DNA from: an uncultured Clostridium sp.
Lineage (GTDB): Bacteria; Bacillota; Clostridia; Lachnospirales; Lachnospiraceae
Direction: 5' to 3'
Assembly: GCA_947644195.1 (NCBI GenBank)
Contig: CANRZB010000039.1
Span: 1 to 37,937, forward strand
DNA: 37,937 nucleotides
The position numbers and the translations under genes were made by a program. The notes below the pieces were generated by a model. It worked only from the letters and a program-made list of their open reading frames with translations, made no database searches and was not told the origin of the DNA. Positions 1-9,174 of this stretch are shown one piece after another. The first letter of the stretch is position 1. The number at the start of each line of letters is the position of its first letter.

Positions 1-2
1 AT

Positions 3-893
3 TTTTCGCAGGCGGGAAAACTCTGCATGTATATGAAAAGTATTCGGGATTTCATGAAATGTCCAACAGAGGAGAAAGCAGAAAAAACGGTTATGCCAGC
101 AGAGAATATCGGGGAGATCTCCTTTGAACACGTATACTATCATTATCCTGCCAGTGAACAAATGATTATCAAAGATTTGAATTTGAAAGTACAACAGGGG
201 GAGCATATTGCACTGGTTGGAGAGAACGGTGCTGGAAAGACTACTTTGATGAAACTGCTTATGGGATTGTATCCTGTTTCGAAAGGGTGTATTTCTGCCG
301 GAAACAGGGATATTAACCAATATGAACCGGAGGCATACCGGGACTGTTTCGGTACGGTTTTTCAAGACTTTCAGATTTTTTCCCTGCCTCTGAGTGAAAA
401 TGTATTGATGAAGTCGCCGGAAACAGAGGAGGAGCGGCGTATTATCGTAGAAGCATTGGAAAAGGCACAGTTTGGAGAAGTGTTGAAAAAAATGCCTCAG
501 GGAATTGATACATACCTGACACGAGAATTTGATGAAAATGGATTTGTGTGTTCTGGTGGACAGGAACAAAAGGTTGCGATTGCGAGAGTATTTGCAAAAA
601 ATCCACAGGTTGTCATTTTAGATGAACCGTCCAGTGCATTGGATCCTATTGCAGAATATAATATGTACCGCAATATGATGGAAGCGGCAAAAGGTAAAAC
701 AGTATTTTTTATTTCACATCGAATGTCTTCCGCAAGGATGGCAGACCGAATTTTGTTTTTAGAGAACGGACATATTGTGGAACAGGGCACACATGAGGAA
801 TTGATAGAAAAGAATGGCCGTTATGCCGAAATGTTCCATCTGCAGGCAAAAAATTATCAAGATTCGTTAGGAGGGGATTTATATGCCTGGTAA
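3..893 (+). CDS. ABC exporter ATP-binding/permease subunit, 5'-truncated by window edge
   Basis: The reading frame is open to the left edge, so only the end of the membrane domain and the whole nucleotide-binding domain are visible. The first residues before the internal Met at base 27 (FSQAGKLC...) align with the linker RAGLFCEHFRRFMNY of the next gene, which supports a full-length upstream TMD outside the window. The NBD has Walker A GENGAGKTTL, Q-loop VFQDFQIF, signature CSGGQ, Walker B with catalytic Glu in ILDEPSSALDP, and H-loop FISHR. It therefore looks like an active ATPase of a type IV exporter. The stop overlaps the start of the next ABC gene by 11 bases, and the pair probably forms a heterodimeric exporter. 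The substrate (peptide, lipid or drug) cannot be read from the sequence. Confidence 0.93.
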   Translation, partial: FSQAGKLCMYMKSIRDFMKCPTEEKAEKTVMPAENIGEISFEHVYYHYPASEQMIIKDLNLKVQQGEHIALVGENGAGKTTLMKLLMGLYPVSKGCISAGNRDINQYEPEAYRDCFGTVFQDFQIFSLPLSENVLMKSPETEEERRIIVEALEKAQFGEVLKKMPQGIDTYLTREFDENGFVCSGGQEQKVAIARVFAKNPQVVILDEPSSALDPIAEYNMYRNMMEAAKGKTVFFISHRMSSARMADRILFLENGHIVEQGTHEELIEKNGRYAEMFHLQAKNYQDSLGGDLYAW

Positions 894-2727
894 GGGAATG
901 AAATCAGAGAAACTTCCGATCTGCAGGATTCTCAGCAATTATTTTTATTTGCTGCGCTATGCATTTCAAAAAGACGCTGGGTTAATTATAGTAATTTTTG
1001 TAACTTTTACTATGGCAGGAGTGGGCTATGCCTGTATGAACACAATCTTTATCCGGGAATTTATCCGGTGTCTGTCCGATCATCGGGTCAGTTTTCAGCA
1101 TACGGCAATGCTGGTGGCCGGAGCAAGCATGGGAATGGCGGTTCTTATGACTTGTGAGAGATGTGTGCAGAGCCTTGCAATGCCTCGCTTGATCCGGATG
1201 AGCGGTATGATGCAGGAGGAAATGATTCACAAAGTTGTCAGAATGGATATGATGTGTTATGACTGTGATACCTATTATGATGACTTTGTGGTGGCAGCAG
1301 CGCAGTTGGAAGAAACCATCCAATCAGCTATCATTGATCTGGCATCCATGGGGCGAAATGTGATGACAATTCTGGTTTTATCTGGATTGATTACTTCTAT
1401 TGACCCGGTAATCGCTCTTTTTCCCCTATTTGGTTTTCTGGTAAACATGATTGCCCATTTCCGTACCATGAAATTGGAATATGATTTTGATGTGGAAAAG
1501 AAAACGATTATGCGCCGTGCTAATTATTCCAAAGGCGTCTTTTATCAGCCGGAGTATGCCAAGGAAATTAAGTTGTCCCATATTGAGATACCTTTGGAAA
1601 GACAGTTTCATCAAGCGGTAGATGAGACAATTGGAATTGCCAGGAGTTACGGAATCAAAATTGCGATATGGTCTTTAATCAACTGGATTACGGTATTTAC
1701 TCTGATATCTATGTTTTGTGTGCCTCTTTATCTGGGATACATGGCGCTGGTTGTCCGCAAAGTGACGTTGGGGGATGTGGCAGCGTTAAATAATGCACAG
1801 AGTGGCATGAGAAATCAGTTGGATGCCATTAATTATTGTATTGACCGGATTCAGCGTGCAGGATTGTTTTGTGAACATTTCCGACGTTTTATGAACTATG
1901 AGAGTCAGATCGAAGGTGCTGTGGGAAGCAAAGAACTTCCCCAAAATGTCAGTGCACTGGAAATAAAGAATATGTCCTTTCGCTATGATGGGGCAGAGAA
2001 AGAGACGTTAAAGAATATTAATATGCGGATTGAGGCCGGACAGAAGGTAGCATTTGTTGGGGAAAATGGTGCTGGGAAATCTACATTGACCAAACTGCTG
2101 ATGCGTCTTCATGATGTGACGAATGGAAGTATTCGGTATGGTAGTCAGGATATCCGGGATTATAGTACAGATGCATACCGGGATCTGTTTGGTTCCGTGT
2201 TTCAGGATTACCAGATTTATGCATCTTCCATTCAGGAGAATGTCATGATGCATGGACTGCAGGAAGGGGAAGCCGGCCAGGTAGAGGAGGCTTTGGAGAA
2301 GTCCGGTTTTCTGGACAGATTGGAAACTCTTCCGAGAGGGGTGGAGACAATAATAACCAGGGAATTCGATGAAGAGGGCGTACCATTGTCCGGTGGCGAG
2401 GCACAGAAAGTTGCGATTGCCAGGTTATTTGCTAAAAAAGAGCGGATGCAGATTGCAATTTTGGATGAACCATCCAGTGCGTTAGATCCCAGGGCAGAAT
2501 ACGAATTAAACAAAAACATCATGAACCGGGTTGGGGATGCAACGGTTATCTTTATTTCTCATCGGCTTTCCACCACCAGAGATGCGGATTGCATTTATAT
2601 GTTTGAAAATGGGGAAATTGTGGAACGGGGAACACATCAGGAACTTATGGCGCTACAGGGGCAGTATGCAGAGATGTTTCAGTGCCAGGCAAAGTATTAT
2701 CAGGAAAATGTGGAGATCTTTGGCTAA
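883..2727 (+). CDS. ABC exporter, fused TMD-NBD subunit (614 aa)
   Basis: This is a full half-transporter. An N-terminal membrane domain of about six helices (clear hydrophobic stretches near residues 33-54, 66-85, 160-185 and 255-290) is followed by an NBD from about residue 360. The NBD has Walker A GENGAGKSTL, Q-loop VFQDYQIY, signature LSGGE, Walker B/catalytic Glu ILDEPSSALDP and switch His in FISHRLS. Both NBDs of the pair keep the consensus catalytic residues, so there is no obvious degenerate site. A ribosome binding site AGGAGGGG lies 7 bases before the ATG, and the start overlaps the upstream gene, implying translational coupling. The family is the YknU/MsbA-like exporters; the cargo is unknown. 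The stop codon sits inside the left arm of the following terminator. Confidence 0.95.
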   Translation: MPGKGMKSEKLPICRILSNYFYLLRYAFQKDAGLIIVIFVTFTMAGVGYACMNTIFIREFIRCLSDHRVSFQHTAMLVAGASMGMAVLMTCERCVQSLAMPRLIRMSGMMQEEMIHKVVRMDMMCYDCDTYYDDFVVAAAQLEETIQSAIIDLASMGRNVMTILVLSGLITSIDPVIALFPLFGFLVNMIAHFRTMKLEYDFDVEKKTIMRRANYSKGVFYQPEYAKEIKLSHIEIPLERQFHQAVDETIGIARSYGIKIAIWSLINWITVFTLISMFCVPLYLGYMALVVRKVTLGDVAALNNAQSGMRNQLDAINYCIDRIQRAGLFCEHFRRFMNYESQIEGAVGSKELPQNVSALEIKNMSFRYDGAEKETLKNINMRIEAGQKVAFVGENGAGKSTLTKLLMRLHDVTNGSIRYGSQDIRDYSTDAYRDLFGSVFQDYQIYASSIQENVMMHGLQEGEAGQVEEALEKSGFLDRLETLPRGVETIITREFDEEGVPLSGGEAQKVAIARLFAKKERMQIAILDEPSSALDPRAEYELNKNIMNRVGDATVIFISHRLSTTRDADCIYMFENGEIVERGTHQELMALQGQYAEMFQCQAKYYQENVEIFG

Positions 2728-2773
2728 GAAAAAGGAGAGATGGGGTCGCCCTCATCTCTCCTTTTTCTTAGCC
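2722..2773. terminator. Bidirectional intrinsic terminator between converging genes
   Basis: There is a perfect 21-base inverted repeat (2722-2742 with 2753-2773) around a 10-base GC-rich loop. The arms contain A-rich and T-rich runs, so the hairpin is flanked by T residues when read in either direction. It overlaps the ABC gene stop codon (TAA at 2725-2727) and lies 15 bases past the end of the minus-strand glycosidase gene. It can therefore terminate both transcripts. Confidence 0.9.
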
Positions 2774-2788
2774 AAAAAATCCTATCAT

Positions 2789-5653
2789 TTACTCTACAAA
2801 TGTTCTCTGCAATGTTTCAGGATCCAGTGTCTGCTGTGGATCAAATGCATCAGAGAGCATATAATCCAATATGGATTTTGCAAATTGTTTTGCCTCTGGT
2901 CGATCTGCAATTTCGCTTAACCGGCTGGTGCATACCATTAGAAGGCCGTTTCCGACTCTTCCCTCAAAGAGGATACCCAATTTATGGTTGCGCTCAAAAT
3001 TATCAATCATTTGCACAATTGGCCGATAGGTCTTGTCCGTGGTTTCCTCCAGGATGGCACAGTCGCTGTGTGTAACAATCTGATACCATTGTGGTGTGGA
3101 GTATTGGTGGCTTGGGAATGATGCCAGTGCCGGATGGTCTTTCTGGATCAATAGCCCCATCGTGCCTACGGCAACCGGTTTCTTCATCCATTCGCAGATA
3201 TCCCGGAACATGGGATAACACCAGAAATCAGTACAATAAAATCCCTCAATGGATTCGTGCACTTCTTTTGGCAGATAAAGAACCCGTTTGCCCTCTGACA
3301 ACAACTGAACTGCTTGTGTGTAATCTGTCGTCAGAGATACGGAATGATCTCTGTTGCTGATGGTAGGGACGGACAGATCTAGTGTCCCATATTTTGGATA
3401 GCAATTCAGTTCATAGACATTCTTCATATCAGTGTCTGGTACGGTCAACGTCAGCGTATAGACAGTCGGTTCGGTAATGGCTGGAAAGCAGAATTCCATC
3501 GAATCTAATGATACGAGACCAGATGCGTGTTCCGGTATGGATACATTACCGTCTGCGATCATTTTATGTGTCCGGTTTTCTGTACATTCCCAGTGCAGCA
3601 CTTTTTCGGTCAGCGCTTCTGGATGATAATAGCGGATGGCAAGGTCTGCATGGAACTTTTCTTCGGCGGAGTAAATATATTTCTCAAATTGTGCCAGCAA
3701 AATTCGGTCGGAGCAATAGCCGGCCCATTCTTCGGTTGTGACGAGTCCTTTGCTGTCCATAAAAGCGTCCAGAATTCCCACAAGTGCGGTGCCTTGTCCC
3801 GAAAAATCCTGGATATCCAGAATTTGATAGCCTGCCATGCGTTTCGTTCGGGCAGCAGCTTCCAGTTCTTCCTTATAACACAGTACAGACAATTTTCCAC
3901 TGGCATGGAAGAAATCGTCTGCCTGGTCCAACATTCCTTTTTCTGCCAACCGGTCCCGGAAAACTTCAAAATTGCGAGCTTTTAGAACGCCGGTGTATTT
4001 ATCAATTTCCCGAAAATTTGGATAGATGGCAAACTGACCGATCTCATGGGATACCACCGGGATATGAGGGACCAGAGGGCCGTCGCCTTGTGCTGCTTTT
4101 ACTTTTTTGACACCGGTGCCGTACTGGATCTCAATTTCCTCGGCGTCTTCTGTATTGGCATGTTCCGTGTTGGCTGGATAGATCATTTCATCATAGTTAT
4201 GGTTTGCGGACGGTTCTTCCCATTGGATATGTCCCAGTGGAGCGTCGCACATTCCATAAGATCCTCGGATCAGTCGATTTTTGCTGAAGCGGACACCTAC
4301 AAAAAAATCGTCCTCCGGCAGCAGGATCGGTGTGTGTTGAAAATTATTCGATCCCTGGGTATAGAGATGCCTATCGTCTACCTCGCGGTAATTCCGTATA
4401 ATTTCTGCTATACGGTCCTTGCTTCCCCAGAGTTCATTTCCCAGGGACATCATGCAGAAGGAAGCATGATTGCCAAAGGTACGCATCATGCGGAAGCCCT
4501 CGTCAATTAGATACTGTTGTTCTTCTTCATTGTGGTCTTCGTCGCCGGGAGCAGTCATGGTTCCCCAGAATGGAAGCTGTGGCTCCATATATATTCCCAA
4601 CAGGTCCGCCGCAACAAATGCTGCTTCCGGTGGACAGCAAGTGTGGTAACGATAGTGGTTGATACCGTAGGATTGAGAGATCTTCATAATACGGATCCAT
4701 TCTTCGACAGAGGTCGGGACTGCTCCGGTTAGCGGGAAGATCAGGCCATCATGTTTTCCGCGTAGGAAAGTAGGTGAGCCATTGATCAGAAATTCCGTTT
4801 CATTGGTAGAAAATTTCCGTAAACCAAATGTAGTAGCTGTGATCTCGGAAGTGCCGGGAATGGAAACTTCCAGAGCATAGATGACAGGATTGTATTCACT
4901 CCAACATACAGCGTCTTCTCCTAAATGGTAGGTAAAGGATTGGATTCCCTTACCGACTGGGAAAAAGACATCAGAAAAATACTCTGGTTTTGTGGTAACA
5001 CCTGTGTCGCCATGGATATCTCGAAGCGTGGCTTTTGCGCAGACGGATAAGTTCCTGCCTACCTGGGAGGTGTTGACCGTATGCAAGGTAATGCAGACTG
5101 ATTTATTCGCTACATCAGGATAAGTCTGCACCTGTTCGATATAAATTGCATCATAGATATGTAAGGAGATCTCGCCGATGATTCCATTCCAGTTGGTCTG
5201 GGTATCCGGTGAGGTCAGATGGCCGCCCTTGGTGGGATAGTCCACATTGGAAACCAGAATGGTCAGGCGAAAGGTGTCATTTTGAATCGCAGGCGTCAGA
5301 TCGTAATGATGGGGTGTTGTCAGACTGTCCCTTTGTCCAATCAGGGTGTCATTGACCCAAACCTGTGTCATACGAGTGCGTTCCAGAGATAGGAAAATAT
5401 TTTTATCACGGCAATCTTTATCCAGATGAATTTCTTTCTGATACCAGGCATAGCCTTCAAATAGATAGGGATCTGTCAGAAATCCGGTTTCTTTTACATC
5501 AGAGGGGGTTCCTTTTTGTGCTAAGGAAGTGGTTCCGGGGAGTGCAATCGTGTCTTCTCCCGGCAGTACCTGATAGAATTGTTCGGTAACGCCAGTTTTG
5601 TCTGCATCCAGGGCAAAGGCCCAGTTTCCAGATAGATCAATAGATTTAATCAT
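2789..5653 (-). CDS. Glycoside hydrolase family 2 protein (beta-galactosidase-like, 954 aa)
   Basis: A GH2 layout is visible. The N-terminal jelly-roll sugar-binding domain (about residues 1-180, with SGNWAF and YEGYAWYQKEI-like features) precedes an Ig-like middle domain and a TIM barrel from about residue 290 (FLINGSPTFLRGKHDG...). The likely acid/base is Glu407 in SLGNELWG and the likely nucleophile is Glu537 in SHEIGQF. The C-terminal ~300 residues are an extra accessory region. No signal peptide is present, so it probably acts in the cytoplasm on imported oligosaccharides. GGAGAC lies 6 bases before the ATG. The gene stands alone, with no sugar transporter or regulator beside it. The HEIGQ nucleophile motif differs from LacZ, so the substrate (beta-galactoside, glucuronide or other) is not assigned. 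Confidence 0.9.
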   Translation of the reverse strand: MIKSIDLSGNWAFALDADKTGVTEQFYQVLPGEDTIALPGTTSLAQKGTPSDVKETGFLTDPYLFEGYAWYQKEIHLDKDCRDKNIFLSLERTRMTQVWVNDTLIGQRDSLTTPHHYDLTPAIQNDTFRLTILVSNVDYPTKGGHLTSPDTQTNWNGIIGEISLHIYDAIYIEQVQTYPDVANKSVCITLHTVNTSQVGRNLSVCAKATLRDIHGDTGVTTKPEYFSDVFFPVGKGIQSFTYHLGEDAVCWSEYNPVIYALEVSIPGTSEITATTFGLRKFSTNETEFLINGSPTFLRGKHDGLIFPLTGAVPTSVEEWIRIMKISQSYGINHYRYHTCCPPEAAFVAADLLGIYMEPQLPFWGTMTAPGDEDHNEEEQQYLIDEGFRMMRTFGNHASFCMMSLGNELWGSKDRIAEIIRNYREVDDRHLYTQGSNNFQHTPILLPEDDFFVGVRFSKNRLIRGSYGMCDAPLGHIQWEEPSANHNYDEMIYPANTEHANTEDAEEIEIQYGTGVKKVKAAQGDGPLVPHIPVVSHEIGQFAIYPNFREIDKYTGVLKARNFEVFRDRLAEKGMLDQADDFFHASGKLSVLCYKEELEAAARTKRMAGYQILDIQDFSGQGTALVGILDAFMDSKGLVTTEEWAGYCSDRILLAQFEKYIYSAEEKFHADLAIRYYHPEALTEKVLHWECTENRTHKMIADGNVSIPEHASGLVSLDSMEFCFPAITEPTVYTLTLTVPDTDMKNVYELNCYPKYGTLDLSVPTISNRDHSVSLTTDYTQAVQLLSEGKRVLYLPKEVHESIEGFYCTDFWCYPMFRDICEWMKKPVAVGTMGLLIQKDHPALASFPSHQYSTPQWYQIVTHSDCAILEETTDKTYRPIVQMIDNFERNHKLGILFEGRVGNGLLMVCTSRLSEIADRPEAKQFAKSILDYMLSDAFDPQQTLDPETLQRTFVE

Positions 5654-5958
5654 TGATAAGTCTCCAATCTGTGCTTATTTGTCACAATTTCCATTATAAA
5701 ATGGCAACATTTGTATCGATCCATTTGTCTTTTGGTGATATTTTGTTCCCAAAAGCCATCTTATCTATTATACTATTACTCAGAGGGGATTTCAATTGGC
5801 AATTCGTTGGCGGTTAGGTATCATTTCGTCGTAACAGGTAGATTTTTGCATGGAAAGGATTCTCCTTTGGTGAAAATGGATACCGGATAAATATTTGGAA
5901 ATGCTATGGAAAAATGAATAGAAACAGGTTCGGGAGTAGGACCTGACAGGAGGAAAGA
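5654..5958. other. Divergent promoter region between GH2 and trxB genes
   Basis: This 305-base gap separates the divergent GH2 and trxB genes and has no ORF. On the minus strand a TATAAT (plus-strand complement 5693-5698) lies about 40 bases before the GH2 start, without a convincing -35. On the plus strand a -35/-10 candidate is at 5743-5771 and is listed separately. A short inverted repeat AAAGGA-TTC-TCCTTT lies near 5850-5870 in the trxB leader. No known riboswitch signature was recognised. Confidence 0.5.
5743..5771 (+). promoter_or_regulatory. Candidate sigma-A promoter for trxB
   Basis: TTGTTC (5743-5748), a 17-base spacer and TATTAT (5766-5771) form a candidate, with an overlapping TATACT three bases further on. 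It would give a leader of about 180 bases before trxB. Spacing is good but the -35 is weak. Confidence 0.4.
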
Positions 5959-6948
5959 ATGATGTATGATGTTATTGTCATCGGAGCAGGACCGGCAGGA
6001 TTGTCGGCGGCAATTTATGCGCAGCGGTCTGGGAAAAAAGTGTTAGTCCTGGAGGGGAAAAGTTATGGGGGACAGATTATCAACACTAGCAAAATCGAGA
6101 ATTATCCTGGCATCCAGGAGGCATCCGGCTTTGGCTTTGCTACGGATCTATATGAACAGGCAAAGGCAATGGGGGCGGAAATCAGTTATGAAAAGTGCAT
6201 GAAAATTGAGAAAGTCGAGGAAACAGAACAGGCAGACGGTGCTTCCGGGAAGGAGCCGCTGCAAATGGCAGAAGAGGAACAGACGGAGCAGAAAGGGTTT
6301 GTAGTATCCTGCAAGTCGAAACAATATACGGCCCAAAGCATCATCCTGGCAGTGGGCGCAGTCAACCGTAAACTCGGGGTGGAGAAGGAGGGCGAGCTGA
6401 CCGGCAAAGGGGTTTCCTATTGTGCAACCTGTGACGGCGCTTTTTATCGGGGGAAGAATGTGGCAGTGGTCGGGGGCGGAAATACTGCGCTCGAGGATGC
6501 TCTCTTTTTGTCGAACTACTGTAGCAAGGTATTTTTGATCCATCGCAGGGATGAATTCCGAGGGGAAAAGAAATGGGAATTACTGCTGCGGGAAAAGGAT
6601 AACGTGCATTTTTATCTGGAACAGACCATTTCTGAATTGAAAGGAGAGGAACGCCTGCAAGGGCTTGTTTTGCGTCATGTGGCAACGGGGGAGGAGACTT
6701 CTCTGGATGTGGAAGGACTGTTTATTGCGGTTGGCCAAAAGCCGGCAACCCAGGACTTTACTTCTCTGGTTACCGTAGATGCCGGGGGATATATTGTGGC
6801 AGGTGAAGATTGTCAGACGAGTATTCCTGGTATTTATGCTGCGGGGGATTGTCGGGTGAAACAGGTACGTCAATTGACGACGGCGGTGGCAGACGGCAGT
6901 GTGGCAGCTTTGGCGGCCTGCGCCTTTTGTGAAGAATCTGCGATATAA
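5959..6948 (+). CDS. trxB: Thioredoxin-disulfide reductase
   Basis: This FAD- and NADPH-dependent flavoprotein reduces thioredoxin. Seen in the sequence: the N-terminal FAD motif GAGPAGLSAAIYAQRSG, GGQIINT, the redox-active CATC pair (Cys155/Cys158) in YCATCDGAF, the NADPH-binding GGGNTALEDALFLS and HRRDEFR, and the C-terminal FAD motif GIYAAGDCR with QLTTAVADG. The order is that of low-molecular-weight TrxB. It carries a Glu/Gln-rich insertion at about residues 84-113, and this makes it longer (329 aa) than typical family members of about 310. Two ATGs are in tandem; AGGAGG at 5948-5953 is better spaced for the second (5962). It is a monocistron: a new promoter begins 3 bases after the stop. 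No thioredoxin gene is adjacent. Confidence 0.93.
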   Translation: MMYDVIVIGAGPAGLSAAIYAQRSGKKVLVLEGKSYGGQIINTSKIENYPGIQEASGFGFATDLYEQAKAMGAEISYEKCMKIEKVEETEQADGASGKEPLQMAEEEQTEQKGFVVSCKSKQYTAQSIILAVGAVNRKLGVEKEGELTGKGVSYCATCDGAFYRGKNVAVVGGGNTALEDALFLSNYCSKVFLIHRRDEFRGEKKWELLLREKDNVHFYLEQTISELKGEERLQGLVLRHVATGEETSLDVEGLFIAVGQKPATQDFTSLVTVDAGGYIVAGEDCQTSIPGIYAAGDCRVKQVRQLTTAVADGSVAALAACAFCEESAI

Positions 6949-6950
6949 TC

Positions 6951-6979
6951 TTGCGTTTTTTGCCACTTTGTGTTATACT
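6951..6979 (+). promoter_or_regulatory. Sigma-A promoter for the amidase-rdgB-yfcE operon
   Basis: TTGCGT (6951-6956), an exact 17-base spacer and TATACT (6974-6979) lie just downstream of the trxB stop. This predicts a leader of about 165 bases before the amidase start, with no recognised element in the leader. Confidence 0.7.
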
Positions 6980-7150
6980 ACAAGTTGCTACTCTGCTTGT
7001 TTTTCTTGATAGATATGATCTGATTCTATCAGGTAAAAAATATGGGGAGAACGGCTACGTTTTGGAGAGCATGGTAGTTTGCGAATTGGGGAATTTCCGA
7101 TTAGGAAATAGATACGAAAGAATGGAATATTCTTGGAATACGAGGTGGCT

Positions 7151-7951
7151 ATGGAGCAGAAACAGTGGCAGTGCCTGATGATGCAATGTCTGGGGATGTT
7201 AGTGCTTTGCCTGGGGTTATGTGCCGTATTTTCGGGTGGTTTAAACAGGGAGATGAAGACTACGTTAGTCAAGGCAGAGGTACGTTCTTATGCCGAGGCG
7301 GAGCGAAAGGATATTGAAGTGGCAACGGGACCGGCGTTACAGCCGGAGTTAGCAGTGCCGGGAGAAACACCCCGGGATAAAATTTTAGTTCTGGATGCGG
7401 GACATGGCGGTACGGATGAAGGAGCATGGGATCAGAGCGGAAATCCGGTGGAGAAGAAATTCAACCTGATGGTTGTTAAAATGCTGAAAGAAAAGTTTGA
7501 CCAGACACCGGGAATCCAGGTGTATTATACCAGATTGACGGATACATTGGTGCCTAAGAAGAAACGGGTGGCGATGGCGAATAAGTTAAAAGCAGATGCG
7601 TTTGTGAGTATTCATTGTAATGCATCGGATCCGGGAGATACGGCTTCCAAAGGAATCGAAACTCTTTATTCCAAACGGAAAACGGGCAAGTCCAAAATCT
7701 CAAACCAGGCGCTGGCACAGCAGATTGTGGACAACCTGTCAGCGTCAACAGGTCTCAAAAACCGGGGAACGATTCGCCGGGAGGGATTATATTTGATGCA
7801 TCACTCCAAAGTACCGGCTACGATTGTGGAGATTGGTTATATCTCTAATAAATCGGATTTGAAATATCTGAATTCCAAGAAAGGACGGGAAAAGATCGTC
7901 GAAGGAATTTATAACGGAATTATGATCTCGTTAGAAGGGGAGACAAAATGA
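7151..7951 (+). CDS. N-acetylmuramoyl-L-alanine amidase (Amidase_3 family)
   Basis: It hydrolyses the amide bond between N-acetylmuramic acid and L-alanine in peptidoglycan. An N-terminal hydrophobic segment (about residues 8-30) is a signal peptide or anchor and is followed by a linker of about 50 residues. The catalytic domain then shows LVLDAGHGGTDEGA (zinc His), FVSIHCNAS (zinc His) and the catalytic Glu in TIVEIGYISN. A glutamate-type ligand comes after NPVEKKFN. ATG 7151 was chosen because GAGG ends 5 bases before it; an in-frame TTG at 7133 has no good ribosome binding site. No SH3 or other wall-binding domain is attached. The stop overlaps rdgB by the ATGA arrangement. The likely role is wall remodelling or cell separation. 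Confidence 0.9.
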   Translation: MEQKQWQCLMMQCLGMLVLCLGLCAVFSGGLNREMKTTLVKAEVRSYAEAERKDIEVATGPALQPELAVPGETPRDKILVLDAGHGGTDEGAWDQSGNPVEKKFNLMVVKMLKEKFDQTPGIQVYYTRLTDTLVPKKKRVAMANKLKADAFVSIHCNASDPGDTASKGIETLYSKRKTGKSKISNQALAQQIVDNLSASTGLKNRGTIRREGLYLMHHSKVPATIVEIGYISNKSDLKYLNSKKGREKIVEGIYNGIMISLEGETK

Positions 7952-8553
7952 AAAAAATCATAGTAGCTACGGGAAATGAAGGTAAAATGAAAGAAATCCG
8001 GGATATTCTTCAGGGGGAGGATATTCAGTTTACTTCCCTGCGGGAGGAACAGCTACAGGATGTGGAGATCATCGAGGATGGTACCACGTTTGAAGAAAAT
8101 GCAATTATTAAAGCGCGTGCAATCTCTGATTTGACCGGTCAGATGGTACTGGCAGATGATTCCGGTCTGGAAGTGGATTATTTGGATAAAGCACCAGGGA
8201 TTTATTCAGCGCGTTATATGGGGGAGGATACCCCTTATACGATCAAAAACAACCATATTATAGAACAGCTACAGGGGGTAGAAGGGGATGCCCGCAGCGC
8301 CCGTTTTGTCTGCGTGATTGCCTGTGCGTTTCCGGACGGTAGAAACATTACTGTTCGAGGCGTGATTGAGGGACAGATCGGGACGGAGGAAAAAGGCGAG
8401 AATGGCTTTGGCTATGATCCGATCTTTTATGTGCCGGAGCTTGGCTGTACGACAGCGGAATTACCGCCAGAGGAGAAAAATCGGGTTAGTCATCGGGGAA
8501 AGGCATTGAAAGCGATGTATGAGGTGTTGAAACAGGAAAAGGTGTTAGTATGA
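7948..8553 (+). CDS. rdgB: XTP/dITP diphosphatase (RdgB/HAM1 family)
   Basis: It removes deaminated purine nucleotides (dITP, XTP) from the pool by hydrolysis to the monophosphate and pyrophosphate. The 201-residue length is normal. Family motifs are all present: VATGNEGKMKEI at the N-terminus, the catalytic Asp pair in VLADDSGLEVDYL, PGIYSARY, GENGFGYDPIFYVPE, AELPPEEKNRVSHRGKALK. It is translationally coupled to both neighbours by 4-base overlaps (ATGA). The amidase/rdgB/yfcE order suggests a housekeeping operon. Confidence 0.96.
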   Translation: MKKIIVATGNEGKMKEIRDILQGEDIQFTSLREEQLQDVEIIEDGTTFEENAIIKARAISDLTGQMVLADDSGLEVDYLDKAPGIYSARYMGEDTPYTIKNNHIIEQLQGVEGDARSARFVCVIACAFPDGRNITVRGVIEGQIGTEEKGENGFGYDPIFYVPELGCTTAELPPEEKNRVSHRGKALKAMYEVLKQEKVLV

Positions 8554-9038
8554 GTCAGAAGATCCTGATTGTCAGTGATTCTCATGGTAGAGAAAATAAT
8601 CTGAAACGAGCGGTTCAAAATATGGGAAATCATTTGGATCTGCTGATCCATCTCGGTGATAGCCAGCGTGACCCGGGGCGATTGACTGGCATGGTAGATT
8701 GTCCGGTCGAAATGGTAAAAGGAAATAGTGACGGGCTGTCTACGCTTCCAGCTACCAAGCTCATTGAGATTGGTTCCCATAAGGCATTACTTACCCATGG
8801 GCACCGGTATGGTGGCAGAGTCGGTATTCCACAAATGGTAGAGATGGCGAAGGCGAATGGGGCAGATATCGTGATGTTTGGACATACCCACATCCCTCTG
8901 CTGGAACAGGAGCCGGGGATGACGGTCTTAAATCCCGGCAGTATCAGCCAGCCCAGACAGGAGGGAGGGCGCCCTTCTTATATGGTTATGACGATTGAGG
9001 ACGATGGCAGGACAGAGTACGCTACGATCTATCTGTAG
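8550..9038 (+). CDS. yfcE: YfcE/MJ0936-family metallophosphoesterase
   Basis: A 162-residue calcineurin-like phosphoesterase with all metal-binding motifs: SDSHGRENN, LIHLGDSQRD, VKGNSDG, LLTHGHRYG and MFGHTHIPLLE, ending with LNPGSISQPR. Family members hydrolyse phosphodiester substrates in the presence of divalent metals; the physiological substrate is usually unknown. It is the last gene of the operon, sharing ATGA with rdgB. No strong terminator follows. The short hairpin GGGGC-TGT-GCCCC at 9053-9065 lacks a T run. Confidence 0.93.
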   Translation: MSQKILIVSDSHGRENNLKRAVQNMGNHLDLLIHLGDSQRDPGRLTGMVDCPVEMVKGNSDGLSTLPATKLIEIGSHKALLTHGHRYGGRVGIPQMVEMAKANGADIVMFGHTHIPLLEQEPGMTVLNPGSISQPRQEGGRPSYMVMTIEDDGRTEYATIYL

Positions 9039-9174
9039 TCTTATCGTTGTTTGGGGCTGTGCCCCTGTAGTAATTTCCTATATATGCCAAATATTGTTCC
9101 TAACGATGATTTCAAACTATTTTGTTTCTGTTTGTTCACTGTATGCCAGGATCTGGCAGTCAGACGGTTGGATT

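Noticed and set aside
6951-7178. Small plus-strand frame in the amidase leader
   Set aside because: It overlaps the promoter and lacks a ribosome binding site and coding character.
9053-9158. Hairpins GGGGC-TGT-GCCCC (9053-9065) and TGCCAG-GAT-CTGGCA (9144-9158) as terminators for yfcE or cysE
   Set aside because: Neither is followed by a T run on the strand where it would be needed.
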